Assembly (NCBI GenBank): GCA_021414005.1
Contig: JAIOPH010000028.1
Span: forward strand, 1-64,000
Origin: Chthoniobacter sp.
GTDB taxonomy: Bacteria; Verrucomicrobiota; Verrucomicrobiia; Chthoniobacterales; Chthoniobacteraceae
DNA: 64,000 nucleotides
Reading direction: 5' to 3'
The position numbers and the translations under genes were made by a program. Positions 9,933 through 19,381 of this stretch are shown one piece after another. A model generated the notes under the pieces. The model did no database searches. It saw only the letters and a list, made by a program, of their open reading frames with translations, and had not been told where the DNA came from. Each line of letters starts with the position of its first letter. The stretch's first letter is position 1.

Positions 9933-11018
9933 ATGAAATCCCCGTTACCCAGCAAAACCTGGTTGTTACCAACTTTTGCGATGATGGCCGCACTCGTGGC
10001 CTTGCCGGCCTCGTTGGTCGCGGCGGGGGCGAAAGGGCCGCTGAAGATTTTTCTCATGGCGGGGCAGTCGAACATGGAGGGGCACGCCAATGTCGCGACG
10101 ATTGATTTCCTCGGCGAGGATGCGGACCCGGCGAGGGCGGCGTTGCTGAAGAAGTTCAAGCCGGACGGGAAGACGCTCGTCACGCGCGATGATGTGTGGG
10201 TGGTGAGCAATGGCGCGCCCTTTGACAAACTACAGCCGGGGCTGGGGGCGAGAAAGGATGTGGCGGTGCCCGGCAGCGACATCGGGCCGGAGTATGGCTT
10301 CGGCTACTTCATGGGCGAGGCGCTGGAGGAGCAGGTGCTTCTCATCAAGACGGCGGAGGGAGGCACGAGCCTTTATCAAAACTGGCGCCCACCGAGCGCC
10401 GGGCCGCTGCCAAACGCCAAGCCCGAGGATGTGGGTAACATGTATCGCGCGCTGGTGGCCAACGTCCACGACACCGTGCGCGATTTGAAAAAACTCTTCC
10501 CTGCCTACGACGAAAAGGCCGGCTATGAAATCGCGGGGCTGGTCTGGTTTCAGGGCTACAACGACATGTTCGACGAAACGGGCCGCAAGGAATACGGCAA
10601 GAACCTCGTGATGCTGATCAATGACCTGCGGAAGGAGTTCAAGGCGCCGAACATGAAGGTGGCTGTGGGCGTGATGGGTGTGAATGGGCCGCTCAACGAA
10701 GGGACGATCAATCCCAAGCAAAAGGACGTGCGCGAGGGGCAGCGATTCGTGAACACGGTCGAGGAGTTCAAAGGCAACGTGAAGGCGTTCGAGAGCGCGC
10801 CGCTGTTGCACCCGAAAGTGGTGGAACTCACGGCGGGCGAATGGCTGCGCGTCCGCGACTTCAAAAAAGACCCGCACACCGCGGAGGAAAAGGCATTGCT
10901 GCAACGCGCCACGTCGAACATGGGCTTTCACTACAACGGCGAGGGCCGCTTTTTCATCCTGCTCGGCAAGGCTTTTGCCGACACCATGCTGGAACTGACC
11001 GGGCCGGGCGCGAAGTAG
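9933..11018 (+). CDS. Sialate O-acetylesterase-like (SASA/DUF303) secreted esterase
   Basis: The ATG at 9933 starts a 361-residue protein with a signal peptide (LLPTFAMMAALVALPASLVAAGA). The mature part opens with the SGNH-hydrolase block FLMAGQSNMEGHA, whose serine is the expected nucleophile. It continues with GLVWFQGYNDMFDE, characteristic of the SASA family of carbohydrate O-acetylesterases. Such exported enzymes remove acetyl groups from polysaccharide or sialic-acid substrates. The next gene starts 18 bases downstream on the same strand and is likely cotranscribed. The substrate cannot be told from sequence. Confidence 0.85.
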   Translation: MKSPLPSKTWLLPTFAMMAALVALPASLVAAGAKGPLKIFLMAGQSNMEGHANVATIDFLGEDADPARAALLKKFKPDGKTLVTRDDVWVVSNGAPFDKLQPGLGARKDVAVPGSDIGPEYGFGYFMGEALEEQVLLIKTAEGGTSLYQNWRPPSAGPLPNAKPEDVGNMYRALVANVHDTVRDLKKLFPAYDEKAGYEIAGLVWFQGYNDMFDETGRKEYGKNLVMLINDLRKEFKAPNMKVAVGVMGVNGPLNEGTINPKQKDVREGQRFVNTVEEFKGNVKAFESAPLLHPKVVELTAGEWLRVRDFKKDPHTAEEKALLQRATSNMGFHYNGEGRFFILLGKAFADTMLELTGPGAK

Positions 11019-11036
11019 TCCGATACAAAAACTCCC

Positions 11037-13445
11037 ATGAACCTGCATCTCGTCTTCCGTCTTTGCCTGCTGACCCTTGTCGTTACCGCGCAAGCGGCCC
11101 AACCGCCGGCTGGACCGCCGCCGGATGCGACGAAAGATCCGAAGGCCGCGGAGGGTAAGTCGGACTGGAATCTCGGGCCGACGGGGATGCGCGGGTGGAT
11201 GTTTGTGCGGGAGAATTACACCGACGAGGCGCGGCAAATCGTGGTGACGAAAATAGACCCGGGCTCGCCCGCGGATGGCGTGATGGAGCTTGGTGATGTG
11301 ATTCTCGGCGTGGCGGGCAAGCTTTTCACCGGGGACGCGCGCCGGGTGTTTGGGCGCGAGATTGGCGAGGCGGAGAAAGAGGAGAGCAAGGGCGTGTTGA
11401 AGCTGCTGGTGTGGCGCAAGGGCGGACAGAAGCAGATCGAGGTGAAGCTGTGCGTGATGGGCGCTTACAGCGATACGGCACCGTATGACTGCCCGAAGTC
11501 GAAGAAGATTCTGGAGGAGGGCTGCCGCATTATCGCCGAGAATGTAGCCAAGGGGAAAATCGAGCCGAAGTGCAAGATTGACCATCTCGCGCTGCTGGCT
11601 TCGGGCAATCCTGAGTATCTCGCCGAACTGAAGACCTACGCCCATGAAATCGGCAAACCGACCGGCCCGATCTCCATCGCGCACTGGACGCCGGGCGGAC
11701 CGGGTGGCTGGTCTACGGGTTTCACCGGGGTCTTTTTGACGGAGTATTACCTGGCGACGAAGGACGATTTCGTCCTGCCAGCCATCAAGGATATCGCCCA
11801 CTTCATCGCGCTAGGCCAAAGTCGCATCGGCACCTGGGCCTCGAACATGGCGTGGACTGATCTGAATGGTGGCGTGGTGCATGGCAATCTGCCCGGTTAC
11901 GGCGCCATCAATCAGGCGGGACTGGTCTGCCACATGGCGTTGATTTTGGCGAAGAAATGCGGAGTCGAAGACCCGGAAGTGGATCAGGCCATCGAGCGTG
12001 CCAACCAGTTCGTCGGCTCCTACGTCGGCAAAGGCACGATCCCCTACGGCGACCACAATCCCACGCTGAATTGCCACGACGACAACGGCAAAAACTGCGA
12101 GGCCGCCCTCGTCTTCGACCTGCAAGGCATGAAGGAAGGCTCGCAGTTTTTCACCAAGCTCATCACTGCCTCCTACGAGGATCGCGAGGAAGGGCACACC
12201 GGCAACACCTTCAGCCATCAATGGGCCGGGCCGGGCGTCGCGCGGGGCGGGCCGAAGGCAGCGGCGGCGTTTTTGAAAGAGATGCGCTGGTATTACGATC
12301 TGGCGCGCACGTGGAAGGGCGATTTCGTTTATCAGGGGCTCGGCGGCGGCGGCGGCGGCTACTGGGACATCACCACCAGCTACATGCTGACTTACGCGCT
12401 CCCGCTGCGGAAAATTTTCCTCACCGGCAAGGATGCGAGTTCAGAAACATGGCAGAGCGAAAAGGACGTGAAGGAGGCCATCGAAGCGGGGCGTGCGATT
12501 GATTACGAGAAACTGGATGTCCCGTCGCTGATGAAGGAACTGGGAAGCTGGTCGCTGGTCGTGCGCACGCGCTCTGCCGAGGCGATTGCGAAAAAGAAGG
12601 AGGACGTGACGCGCTCGCTGATCCAACTGCTCGAAGGCAACGACGCCCAGGCACGCATCGGCGCTTGCCAGGCCTTGCGCGAACTCAAAGTGCGCGGAGC
12701 CGCAGCAGTGCCCGCTTTGACCAAGCTCCTCGATCACGACGACCTCTGGCTGCGCGTCTGCGCCGGCGAAGCACTGGCAGGCATCGGCGAACCCGCCCGC
12801 GCCGCACTGCCCGCCATGCTCAAAGCCTGCGCACGCAAAGACCCCAGAGACCCTCGCGGCTTCCAGCGACGCGGCCTCGCCTTTTCCATCTTCTACCCCG
12901 GCGGCGCGCTCGGCGGCAAAGGCCTCCTCGGCGCCTCCATCGAGGGAGTTGACCGCACCTTGCTCTACCCCGCCATCGCCTCCGTCGCCGAGACCGACGA
13001 CGGCCGCGCCCGTGGCTGCCTGCGCTCCGCCTACCAGTTCATGACGCTGGAGGACGTGCGCGCGATGGGACCGGTCATCGTGAAATCCATCGCGGAGAAA
13101 GCCCCGAGCGGCGAGATGTTCGCCAGCGGTGTCCGTCTCGCCGGCGTGAAAATGCTCGCCAAATACCGCATCAAGGAAGGCATCCCGCTTTGCCACGTCG
13201 CGATGGACTGGAAGAACTGGGGAGCAGGCGAGCGCATCACCGCGTGCTTCGACGCGCTCAAGGCATACGGCGCGCACGCCCTGCCCGTGCTGCAGGCGAT
13301 TGAAAGGGAATGGAACGCCGATGAGGCCACCAGGAACTCCCTCAAGCCCCAAATCGAGCAACTCAAAGTCCTAATGGCCGCCGCCGAAAGCGACCAGAAT
13401 CCACCCGCCCTGATCAGCCTGAAAACCGAAGGGAAAGTAGAGTGA
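11037..13445 (+). CDS. Secreted PDZ and HEAT-repeat protein, DUF6288-like
   Basis: 802 residues. A signal peptide (FRLCLLTLVVTAQAA) precedes a PDZ-like domain (about residues 40-140: GMRGWMFV, VTKIDPGSPADGVMELGDVILGVAGK). The large central region resembles an alpha/alpha-toroid (GGPGGWSTGFTGVFLTEYYL; TFSHQWAGPGVARGGPKAAA) and fits my recollection of DUF6288 proteins found in the same phylum. The C-terminal third (about 500-640) has HEAT-like repeats (LIQLLEGNDAQARIGACQAL; VPALTKLLDHDDLWLRVCAGEAL). Its stop overlaps the GTG start of the next gene by four bases. The function is not established; periplasmic protein binding or polysaccharide processing is inferred. Confidence 0.7.
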   Translation: MNLHLVFRLCLLTLVVTAQAAQPPAGPPPDATKDPKAAEGKSDWNLGPTGMRGWMFVRENYTDEARQIVVTKIDPGSPADGVMELGDVILGVAGKLFTGDARRVFGREIGEAEKEESKGVLKLLVWRKGGQKQIEVKLCVMGAYSDTAPYDCPKSKKILEEGCRIIAENVAKGKIEPKCKIDHLALLASGNPEYLAELKTYAHEIGKPTGPISIAHWTPGGPGGWSTGFTGVFLTEYYLATKDDFVLPAIKDIAHFIALGQSRIGTWASNMAWTDLNGGVVHGNLPGYGAINQAGLVCHMALILAKKCGVEDPEVDQAIERANQFVGSYVGKGTIPYGDHNPTLNCHDDNGKNCEAALVFDLQGMKEGSQFFTKLITASYEDREEGHTGNTFSHQWAGPGVARGGPKAAAAFLKEMRWYYDLARTWKGDFVYQGLGGGGGGYWDITTSYMLTYALPLRKIFLTGKDASSETWQSEKDVKEAIEAGRAIDYEKLDVPSLMKELGSWSLVVRTRSAEAIAKKKEDVTRSLIQLLEGNDAQARIGACQALRELKVRGAAAVPALTKLLDHDDLWLRVCAGEALAGIGEPARAALPAMLKACARKDPRDPRGFQRRGLAFSIFYPGGALGGKGLLGASIEGVDRTLLYPAIASVAETDDGRARGCLRSAYQFMTLEDVRAMGPVIVKSIAEKAPSGEMFASGVRLAGVKMLAKYRIKEGIPLCHVAMDWKNWGAGERITACFDALKAYGAHALPVLQAIEREWNADEATRNSLKPQIEQLKVLMAAAESDQNPPALISLKTEGKVE

Positions 13446-16400
13446 GCAGCAGCCAGGAACGCGCGGCGTCCGGATGCCCAATGACCACGCACCTCGATCC
13501 CGTCATCCTGCAAAAGCTCCGGGCGTTTGCGCGGCGGCGGCGCTCGCTAATTTTGCTGCGCGGGGTTTTCGCGACGGTGGCGATGCTCGTCGGCACGATG
13601 ATCGTGGTCGCGGCGGTGGATTTCCGGATTCCCTTTCTGCCGAATGCGGTGCGGTGGGCGCTGAGCGTGACGGCCTATGTGGCGGTGCTGGTGGTCGCGT
13701 GGCGGCAGTGTTTGCGGCAGCTTTGGCATGCGCCGGACGAGCGGCAGATCGCGCGGCTGGTGGAGCATGCGGAGCCGGGGCTGCGGGAGGATTTGCTCTC
13801 CGCGGTGGAGTTGGGACGTGCCCACGGCGATGTCTTCGACTCGGAGCAATTCCGTAATTTGCTCCAGACCGATGTCTCGGCGCGCATGCAGGGCCTGGAG
13901 GTGAAAGCGCTGCTGCCGGTGAGGCTAATCAAACGCACCATCGGCGTGGCGGCGGTGATCGCTGTGGCGGTCATCGGCCTCTCGCGGAGCAGTGAGTTTC
14001 GCCTGCGCACGCTGTTTCTGCGGGCGTTGCTGCCGGGGGCGAATTTGGAAAATGTGGCGGGCACGCGGTTGATCATCGTGGAGCCGGAGAGGGGCGACCG
14101 GACGGTGGCGCAGGGCGACACGGTGCGGGTGGTGGTGGAGGTGAAGGGGCAGGCGGCCAGGAGCGCCATGCTGGAGGCGCAGGGCCGGGCGGAGGGCCGC
14201 CGCCTGGTGGAGATGAAGCCGCTGGGAGGCAACCGCTTTGCCACCACGATCCAAGTCGGGCGCGAGAACGTGCGCTACCGCATGCAGGCGGGCGACGGCA
14301 TCACGCGTTACTACGAACTCACGGCGGTGGCCCGTCCACACGAGATCGCTTTTGCCAAGACCCATCACTTTCCCGCCTACACGAAGCTGGCGCCGAAGAC
14401 CGAGCAGGGGACCGGCGGTGACATCACCGCGCTCGAAGGCACGGAGGTCGAGGTCGTCATCACGGCCAACCAGGCGGTGGCTAGCGGCGAGCTGCGGCTC
14501 GACTGCGGGAAGCGGGCGACGACCGTCCCGCTGGTGGTGGGCAGGGACCGGCGACTGACCGGGCGGGTGCCGATCACAGCGTCGGGGACGTATCGCGTGC
14601 ATCTCGTGGCAGCGGGGACAGGCTTTGAAAACAAGTTCAGCCCGGAATATGAAGTGCGCGCGACGCCGGACCTGCCGCCGGTGGTCGAGTTCGCGGAGCC
14701 GGGGACGGACATAGTCGCGCCGGCGAATGAAGTGGTGAAACTTGTGGTGCGGGCGAGCGACGACTTCGGTGTCGCGCGGATCGTGCAGATGGTGAAAGTG
14801 AACGAGGGCGCGTGGAAGGAAGTCACGCTCCAGGACGACCCCGGCAAACAGGCGCGCGTGGAGCGCGATTGGGATCTGGCGGAGGAAGGCGTGAAGACGA
14901 ACGACCTCGTGACCACGAAGCTGGTGGCGACGGATTTCAAGGGCCACAAGGCGGAGTCGCGTCCCCTGCAGGTGGTGGTGCTTGCGGCGGAGATCGAGAT
15001 GAAACGGCTCGGCGGACTGGAGAGCCGGCGCGTGCTCGGCGAATGCGTGCAGGCCATCGCCGCAGCCAGCGCGACAATGGCGGACACGGCGCGTGCGGCG
15101 CAGCTCAAGTTTGAGCAGACCGAGGGAGCCGACCCGCAGCGTGCGGCGGCGCTCGGCACATGTGCGCGCGCGGTGGCGGAATACGAGGCGAAGCTGGCGC
15201 AGGCGTGGCTCGCGCTGAGCCCGCCGCTGCTGGATGCGCCGGCGAATCACGAAAGCTCCGATCTCGTGCTGCTCGGCCGCCTTTTGAGCCGGACGAACAG
15301 CGGCGAGGTGCAGCAGGCGGGCAGGCTGTTGCGCCTGCTCCACGCGAGTCCCGGCCAGGCAGGTGGGCGCGAGATGGCGGCGGAAATTCACGCGCATCTG
15401 GCGCGGGCGCGGACGTTGTCCGAACTGGCGAATGAGGTCTATCGGTTCAACCTCGCCGCCGAGCAGATCGACGTGGTTTTTGAAATGAGCGTGCTGCTTT
15501 TCAGCGACGTGCGCCGCATCCGCGGAATGGCGGGCGCGGCAAAAGGGCCGGGCGAGTGGGGCCGCGTGGCGACGCGCCTGAACGCGATGCTCGGAGTGAG
15601 CCGCAGCCTCGATGGCGTGCTCGGCGCGCTCAAGAAGGGCGGCTCGCCGATCGCGGATGACGCGGGCCTCATCGCGACGGGCGACTACTTTGTGCGCGTG
15701 CGCGACGAGACGGACAAGGCGCTGAAAGATGGTGCGCCCGACGAGCGGTTGAAGGAGATCTTTGCGGACTTGGACAAGCACTTCGGGCAGGTCGTCTGGG
15801 ACAGCCGCACCGCGCGCGCGCATCTCGCCACGGCGGCGCTGGAGACGATCACCGCGCGCGGGAAGATCGCCGCGGCACCCGTCGCGAGCATGCACCTGCT
15901 GCTCATGGAGGAACTCGAGCCGACGTGGACGTGCGTGGAAAAACTGCGCGCCGAGCTGGCGGAGATCGGGAAGCGGACGACACCGGCCGCGCCGGACCGC
16001 CAGACCTTGAGCCAGGCGCGCTGGGGCGCGGCGAGCGACATTTTCCGCAGCCACGCCGACCTCGAAGAGACCCGGGCCATGGCCGACAACGGCTTTCTTG
16101 GCGACCTCCGCCGTGCCAGCGCGGCCACGCTTTCCGTGCAGGCGCTGGCCCCCGGCGACGGTCCGGAGAAGACCGCCGCGCGTCTCGAAACGCTGGACCA
16201 GGCGATGCGGATTTTGGAGGGCGGCCACGAGTTGCAGGAGCTGGCCGATGGACTCGTGGCGCTGACCGCGCTGGAGCGTTACGAGGCCCGCCGGCCCCAC
16301 GCGCGCTCGCTGAGTCCGCGCGACTGGGCGTGGCTCGGCACGCGGCTGCAGATGGCCGCGGGCCGCTTGAAAGGAGTCGCGCTCAAGGACGAGGAAGCGC

Positions 16401-18631
16401 GGCGGGCGATGGACGCCGCGGCGGTGATGATCGAGGCGATTCCGGGCAGCGAGGCCTTTGTCGCGGTGGGTGTGGAGATGGGGCAGCGCGGAAAGTATGG
16501 GCGCATCCCGGAAAGTGCGCATCTCCCGCTGGAGGTGCTGGCGACCCGCGTGAAAACGGCCATCCTGCGCCTGCGGAAACCGCTGGAGGCCGCGCGGATT
16601 GAACTGGCCGGGCTCACGCCGAAAATCAGCGAGCTGGCTTTCGCTTTGGCCCGCGAGGAGGCGGCGCTGAAAAAGGATTCCAACCGGCTCGCGGGCACCG
16701 CGGCGACCGCCAGGGCCGATGACAACAAGGACCAGGCCCGGCCGCAGCTTGCGCAGCAGCAGCAGATCAATGGTCGGATCGAAATGCTGAAGGACATCAT
16801 CCGCGCCGATGCGAGCGAGCAGAACATTTTGAAAAAGGACCAGCGCGAGCGGGCACGCGACGGCGACGATGCGCTGGCCATGCTGAAAGATCCGCCGCCC
16901 GCCGCGGAGCAGGCGCTGCTCGATGTGACGCGGGGCTCCGACCCCGGACAGCAGCAGGCGGACCTGGATCTCGCGATCGAGCAGGAGCAGAAACTCGTGG
17001 ACGTGCTGAACCAGATCGCCGGGCACTACGCGTCGCTCGAGCAGAACCGGAATGCGGAGGACAGCCGCACCGCTTTGCGCGAGAACGAGGAGGCGCTGGG
17101 GGTGAAGGACGCGCTCGATGCGGAATACGCCAAGGCCGAGAAACTGGCGGCCCTGGCCGAGATGAGCCTGGCCGATCAGCTCGCGGCCCTGGAGGCGCAG
17201 TTGCCGACCAGCCCCTCGATGCAAAAGGAGCTGGACCAGATCGCGCGCGACGCGCTGGCCGTGGCGCTGGAGGAACTCGAGCGCGCCGCGCGCGCGGAGG
17301 CCTCCGCCGCCAACCGCGTGGACGAGGAGGTGACGCGGGAGAAGGATCCCAAATACCGCCTGACCGCGCTCGAGTCCGCACGGCTCGCCGCCACTTTCAC
17401 GAAAGAAGCGCAGGCCGCGGCGGATACGGCGCGGCAGTTTCTGGAGCAGGCGGCCAACAAGGCCGCGCTGGGCCGGGCGCAGTCGGCTCTCACCCGCGCC
17501 ACCGCCGCGGTGCCCGCCGCGGATCAGCTCGTGGACGCCGTGCAAAAGCTCGAAGGAATGCGCGGTGCCGACGAGATCACTGCGAAGGTGACGCTCGTGA
17601 TGCAAAGCGCCGGGCTGACCGTGCAGCTTTCCACGCAGGCGCAGGCCGAGGCCGTCACCGCCGCCACGGGTGCCGCAGTCGAGGCGCAAAAGGGCGGGCC
17701 GGAGCAGACCACAAATGAGGAGGGCGGCCGGCAGGCCACCGCCGTGGCGGAGAAATCCGCGCGGGCGGTGGAGGCCGCGAATCAGGCCAATCAAGCCGCC
17801 CAGCTCGCCGCCGAGCGCAGCCGCGCCCTGGCGCGACTCCCGGACAGCGCGCCGCAGACTCCGAAGCTGGCTTTCGCGTCCGTCGAGCAACGCCCGGTGC
17901 GGGGCGACGTCCTCGAAGCCGCCGCCGACGTGAGCCGCGCGGGTCGCCACGAAACCCGGCTTGGCAAATCCGACGCCGGCCAAAAACTGAGCGAGCTGGC
18001 CGGGGAAATCACCGCCGCCGCGCGCCAGGAAGTCACCGCCGCCGAGCAAGCCCTGCGGGAATCGGCGCAGCCGGAACCGGCGCAAGTCCCCGTGCGCACC
18101 GCGGCCGTGAAGCTCGCCCAGCTCGTCGAGGCCCTGAAAAAGCTCCAGCAGGAAAGCAACGGTCCCGCTCCCGCCGACCCCACCGACCCCGGCACCGACG
18201 ATGGCAGGGAACTGGCCCGCGCGCTGGACGAACTCGATCAGGAGATCAACGCCACCGACGTGGAAATCCCCGCGCCCGGCAACGAGGAAACCCCGAGTGC
18301 CGCCGGACCCATCGGAGGTAAGGCGCCAGTGGCCGCCGCCAGCATGCGCCAGGGCCGCAAAGGCAAGCCGGACCGCATGCCCGCCATGCCCGGCATCCCG
18401 CCGCCTTTCAACCCGACTCCGAAATCCGAGATGGGCGCGCAGCTCGCCGGCAGCCCGGTCGGCGGAGCGCCGCCGCCCCTTGCCGCCATGAAAAAAGGCA
18501 CCTGGGGCAACCTGCCGAAAAAGCTCGCCGAGGATCTCACCCGGGGCCGCGCCGAGGATGTCCCCGAGGACTACCGCGAAGCCATCGAGACCTACTACCG
18601 CGTCATCGCCGAGCGCTCCCGTCAGCCGTAA
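13442..18631 (+). CDS. Giant coiled-coil membrane protein, DUF4175-like
   Basis: 1729 residues if the coupled GTG at 13442 is used (GTGA overlap with the previous gene); an ATG at 13481 is the alternative start. Two hydrophobic helices lie near residues 36-90 and a third near 160-178. They are followed by beta-rich extracellular-type domains (about 190-500; for example VVEFAEPGTDIVAPANEVVKL). More than 1000 residues of Ala/Glu/Lys/Gln-rich helical, coiled-coil sequence come next. The tail is Pro-rich and ends in VPEDYREAIETYYRVIAER. This architecture matches the large DUF4175-like proteins of Verrucomicrobia and Planctomycetes. It is likely anchored in the inner membrane with the helical part in the periplasm; the function is unknown. 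Confidence 0.75.
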   Translation: MSSSQERAASGCPMTTHLDPVILQKLRAFARRRRSLILLRGVFATVAMLVGTMIVVAAVDFRIPFLPNAVRWALSVTAYVAVLVVAWRQCLRQLWHAPDERQIARLVEHAEPGLREDLLSAVELGRAHGDVFDSEQFRNLLQTDVSARMQGLEVKALLPVRLIKRTIGVAAVIAVAVIGLSRSSEFRLRTLFLRALLPGANLENVAGTRLIIVEPERGDRTVAQGDTVRVVVEVKGQAARSAMLEAQGRAEGRRLVEMKPLGGNRFATTIQVGRENVRYRMQAGDGITRYYELTAVARPHEIAFAKTHHFPAYTKLAPKTEQGTGGDITALEGTEVEVVITANQAVASGELRLDCGKRATTVPLVVGRDRRLTGRVPITASGTYRVHLVAAGTGFENKFSPEYEVRATPDLPPVVEFAEPGTDIVAPANEVVKLVVRASDDFGVARIVQMVKVNEGAWKEVTLQDDPGKQARVERDWDLAEEGVKTNDLVTTKLVATDFKGHKAESRPLQVVVLAAEIEMKRLGGLESRRVLGECVQAIAAASATMADTARAAQLKFEQTEGADPQRAAALGTCARAVAEYEAKLAQAWLALSPPLLDAPANHESSDLVLLGRLLSRTNSGEVQQAGRLLRLLHASPGQAGGREMAAEIHAHLARARTLSELANEVYRFNLAAEQIDVVFEMSVLLFSDVRRIRGMAGAAKGPGEWGRVATRLNAMLGVSRSLDGVLGALKKGGSPIADDAGLIATGDYFVRVRDETDKALKDGAPDERLKEIFADLDKHFGQVVWDSRTARAHLATAALETITARGKIAAAPVASMHLLLMEELEPTWTCVEKLRAELAEIGKRTTPAAPDRQTLSQARWGAASDIFRSHADLEETRAMADNGFLGDLRRASAATLSVQALAPGDGPEKTAARLETLDQAMRILEGGHELQELADGLVALTALERYEARRPHARSLSPRDWAWLGTRLQMAAGRLKGVALKDEEARRAMDAAAVMIEAIPGSEAFVAVGVEMGQRGKYGRIPESAHLPLEVLATRVKTAILRLRKPLEAARIELAGLTPKISELAFALAREEAALKKDSNRLAGTAATARADDNKDQARPQLAQQQQINGRIEMLKDIIRADASEQNILKKDQRERARDGDDALAMLKDPPPAAEQALLDVTRGSDPGQQQADLDLAIEQEQKLVDVLNQIAGHYASLEQNRNAEDSRTALRENEEALGVKDALDAEYAKAEKLAALAEMSLADQLAALEAQLPTSPSMQKELDQIARDALAVALEELERAARAEASAANRVDEEVTREKDPKYRLTALESARLAATFTKEAQAAADTARQFLEQAANKAALGRAQSALTRATAAVPAADQLVDAVQKLEGMRGADEITAKVTLVMQSAGLTVQLSTQAQAEAVTAATGAAVEAQKGGPEQTTNEEGGRQATAVAEKSARAVEAANQANQAAQLAAERSRALARLPDSAPQTPKLAFASVEQRPVRGDVLEAAADVSRAGRHETRLGKSDAGQKLSELAGEITAAARQEVTAAEQALRESAQPEPAQVPVRTAAVKLAQLVEALKKLQQESNGPAPADPTDPGTDDGRELARALDELDQEINATDVEIPAPGNEETPSAAGPIGGKAPVAAASMRQGRKGKPDRMPAMPGIPPPFNPTPKSEMGAQLAGSPVGGAPPPLAAMKKGTWGNLPKKLAEDLTRGRAEDVPEDYREAIETYYRVIAERSRQP

Positions 18632-18670
18632 GGGAACCGCGCGTTTCCCGCTGCGCGCTGCGGGTCGTTT

Positions 18671-18692
18671 GGCGGCTGGAAGCGCGCCACTC
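18671..18692 (-). repeat. 22-base dispersed repeat, copy 2
   Basis: Exact inverse match to 9442-9463. Both copies sit near nearly identical terminator hairpins, but the relative orientation of repeat and hairpin differs between the two loci. Confidence 0.65.
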
Positions 18693-18712
18693 CCGCTTCC
18701 AGTTCCCGGCAG

Positions 18713-18747
18713 AAAAAACGCCGCATCCGATGAGCGGATGCGGCGTT
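18713..18747 (-). terminator. Rho-independent terminator of the EF-hand gene
   Basis: On the minus strand an 11-bp perfect stem (arms 18735-18745 and 18719-18729, loop of five) is followed by six T (complement of 18713-18718). It lies 28 bases after the EF-hand stop codon. Confidence 0.85.
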
Positions 18748-18772
18748 GTGATTGCGGTAAGTTTCTCGCGGA

Positions 18773-19141
18773 CTACGCCGGGGTTGGAGCTGCGCCACCC
18801 TTGCCACCTTTGTGCTTGCAGCCCGGACCGCCTTTGCCGCCTTCGGGGCGGTGGGCTTTGAGTTCCTCGGCGGTCACGCCGCCGCTGTTGTCGGCGTCGA
18901 GTTTCTTGAAAATCTCCGCGGCCTTGGCGGGATCCTTTTGCGCCCGGGGACCGGCCTTGAATTCCGCCTCGCTGATCGAGCCGTCGTTATTCGTGTCCAG
19001 CTTCTTGAAAATCTCGCCGGGCTGCGGATGGCCGTGGCCGTGGCCGCGGTGACCGCCGCCGGGGCCGGCGGGCTGGTCTTCGGCAAAAGTGAGGGTGCTG
19101 GCGAGCGCGAGTGCACTCAGGGTGGTGATGATGCGTTTCAT
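18773..19141 (-). CDS. Small secreted EF-hand calcium-binding protein
   Basis: The ATG at 19141 gives 122 residues. There is a signal peptide (MKRIITTLSALALASTLTFA), then a His/Gly-rich stretch (GGGHRGHGHGHPQPG) that could bind metal. Two EF-hand loops follow, DTNNDGSISEAEF and DADNSGGVTAEEL, with the acidic positions kept. The C-terminus is Gly/Lys-rich. Small periplasmic EF-hand proteins of this kind are common in Verrucomicrobia and Planctomycetes; their roles are mostly unknown. It is a single-gene unit with its own terminator. Longer upstream starts in the same frame (to 19681) read through non-conserved sequence and are not used. Confidence 0.85.
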   Translation of the reverse strand: MKRIITTLSALALASTLTFAEDQPAGPGGGHRGHGHGHPQPGEIFKKLDTNNDGSISEAEFKAGPRAQKDPAKAAEIFKKLDADNSGGVTAEELKAHRPEGGKGGPGCKHKGGKGGAAPTPA

Positions 19142-19381
19142 GATCTTGTTGGTTTGCTTCGGATGATGGGCGGTCACTGCGGAATGCGGTGGCTGCTCGT
19201 TTGTGCAACACGAACAGGCACAAAAAGTTTCCGGCGAAATTCTTAAAGCTCCCGCATTTCCCTCCGAATCCACACCATGAGCCATCATCCGCATCCCGGG
19301 AGGCGTCCCCGCGCGCCCGGCGCGCACCGCTGCCCGGATGCGGGGATTTGCGAACCACGCCAAGCCTATTATCATACAGAC

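Larger units (their letters stand above)
18632..18772. other. Intergenic repeat region after the giant gene
   Basis: 141 bases between the convergent giant gene and EF-hand gene. It holds copy 2 of the 22-base repeat (18671-18692) and the EF-hand terminator. No coding sequence is seen. Confidence 0.5.

Noticed and set aside
13925..18085. A 1386-codon open frame on the minus strand inside the giant gene
   Set aside because: Arg/His/Leu/Gly-rich shadow typical of high-GC antisense frames; the plus-strand frame has membrane helices, coiled coils and an upstream coupled gene.
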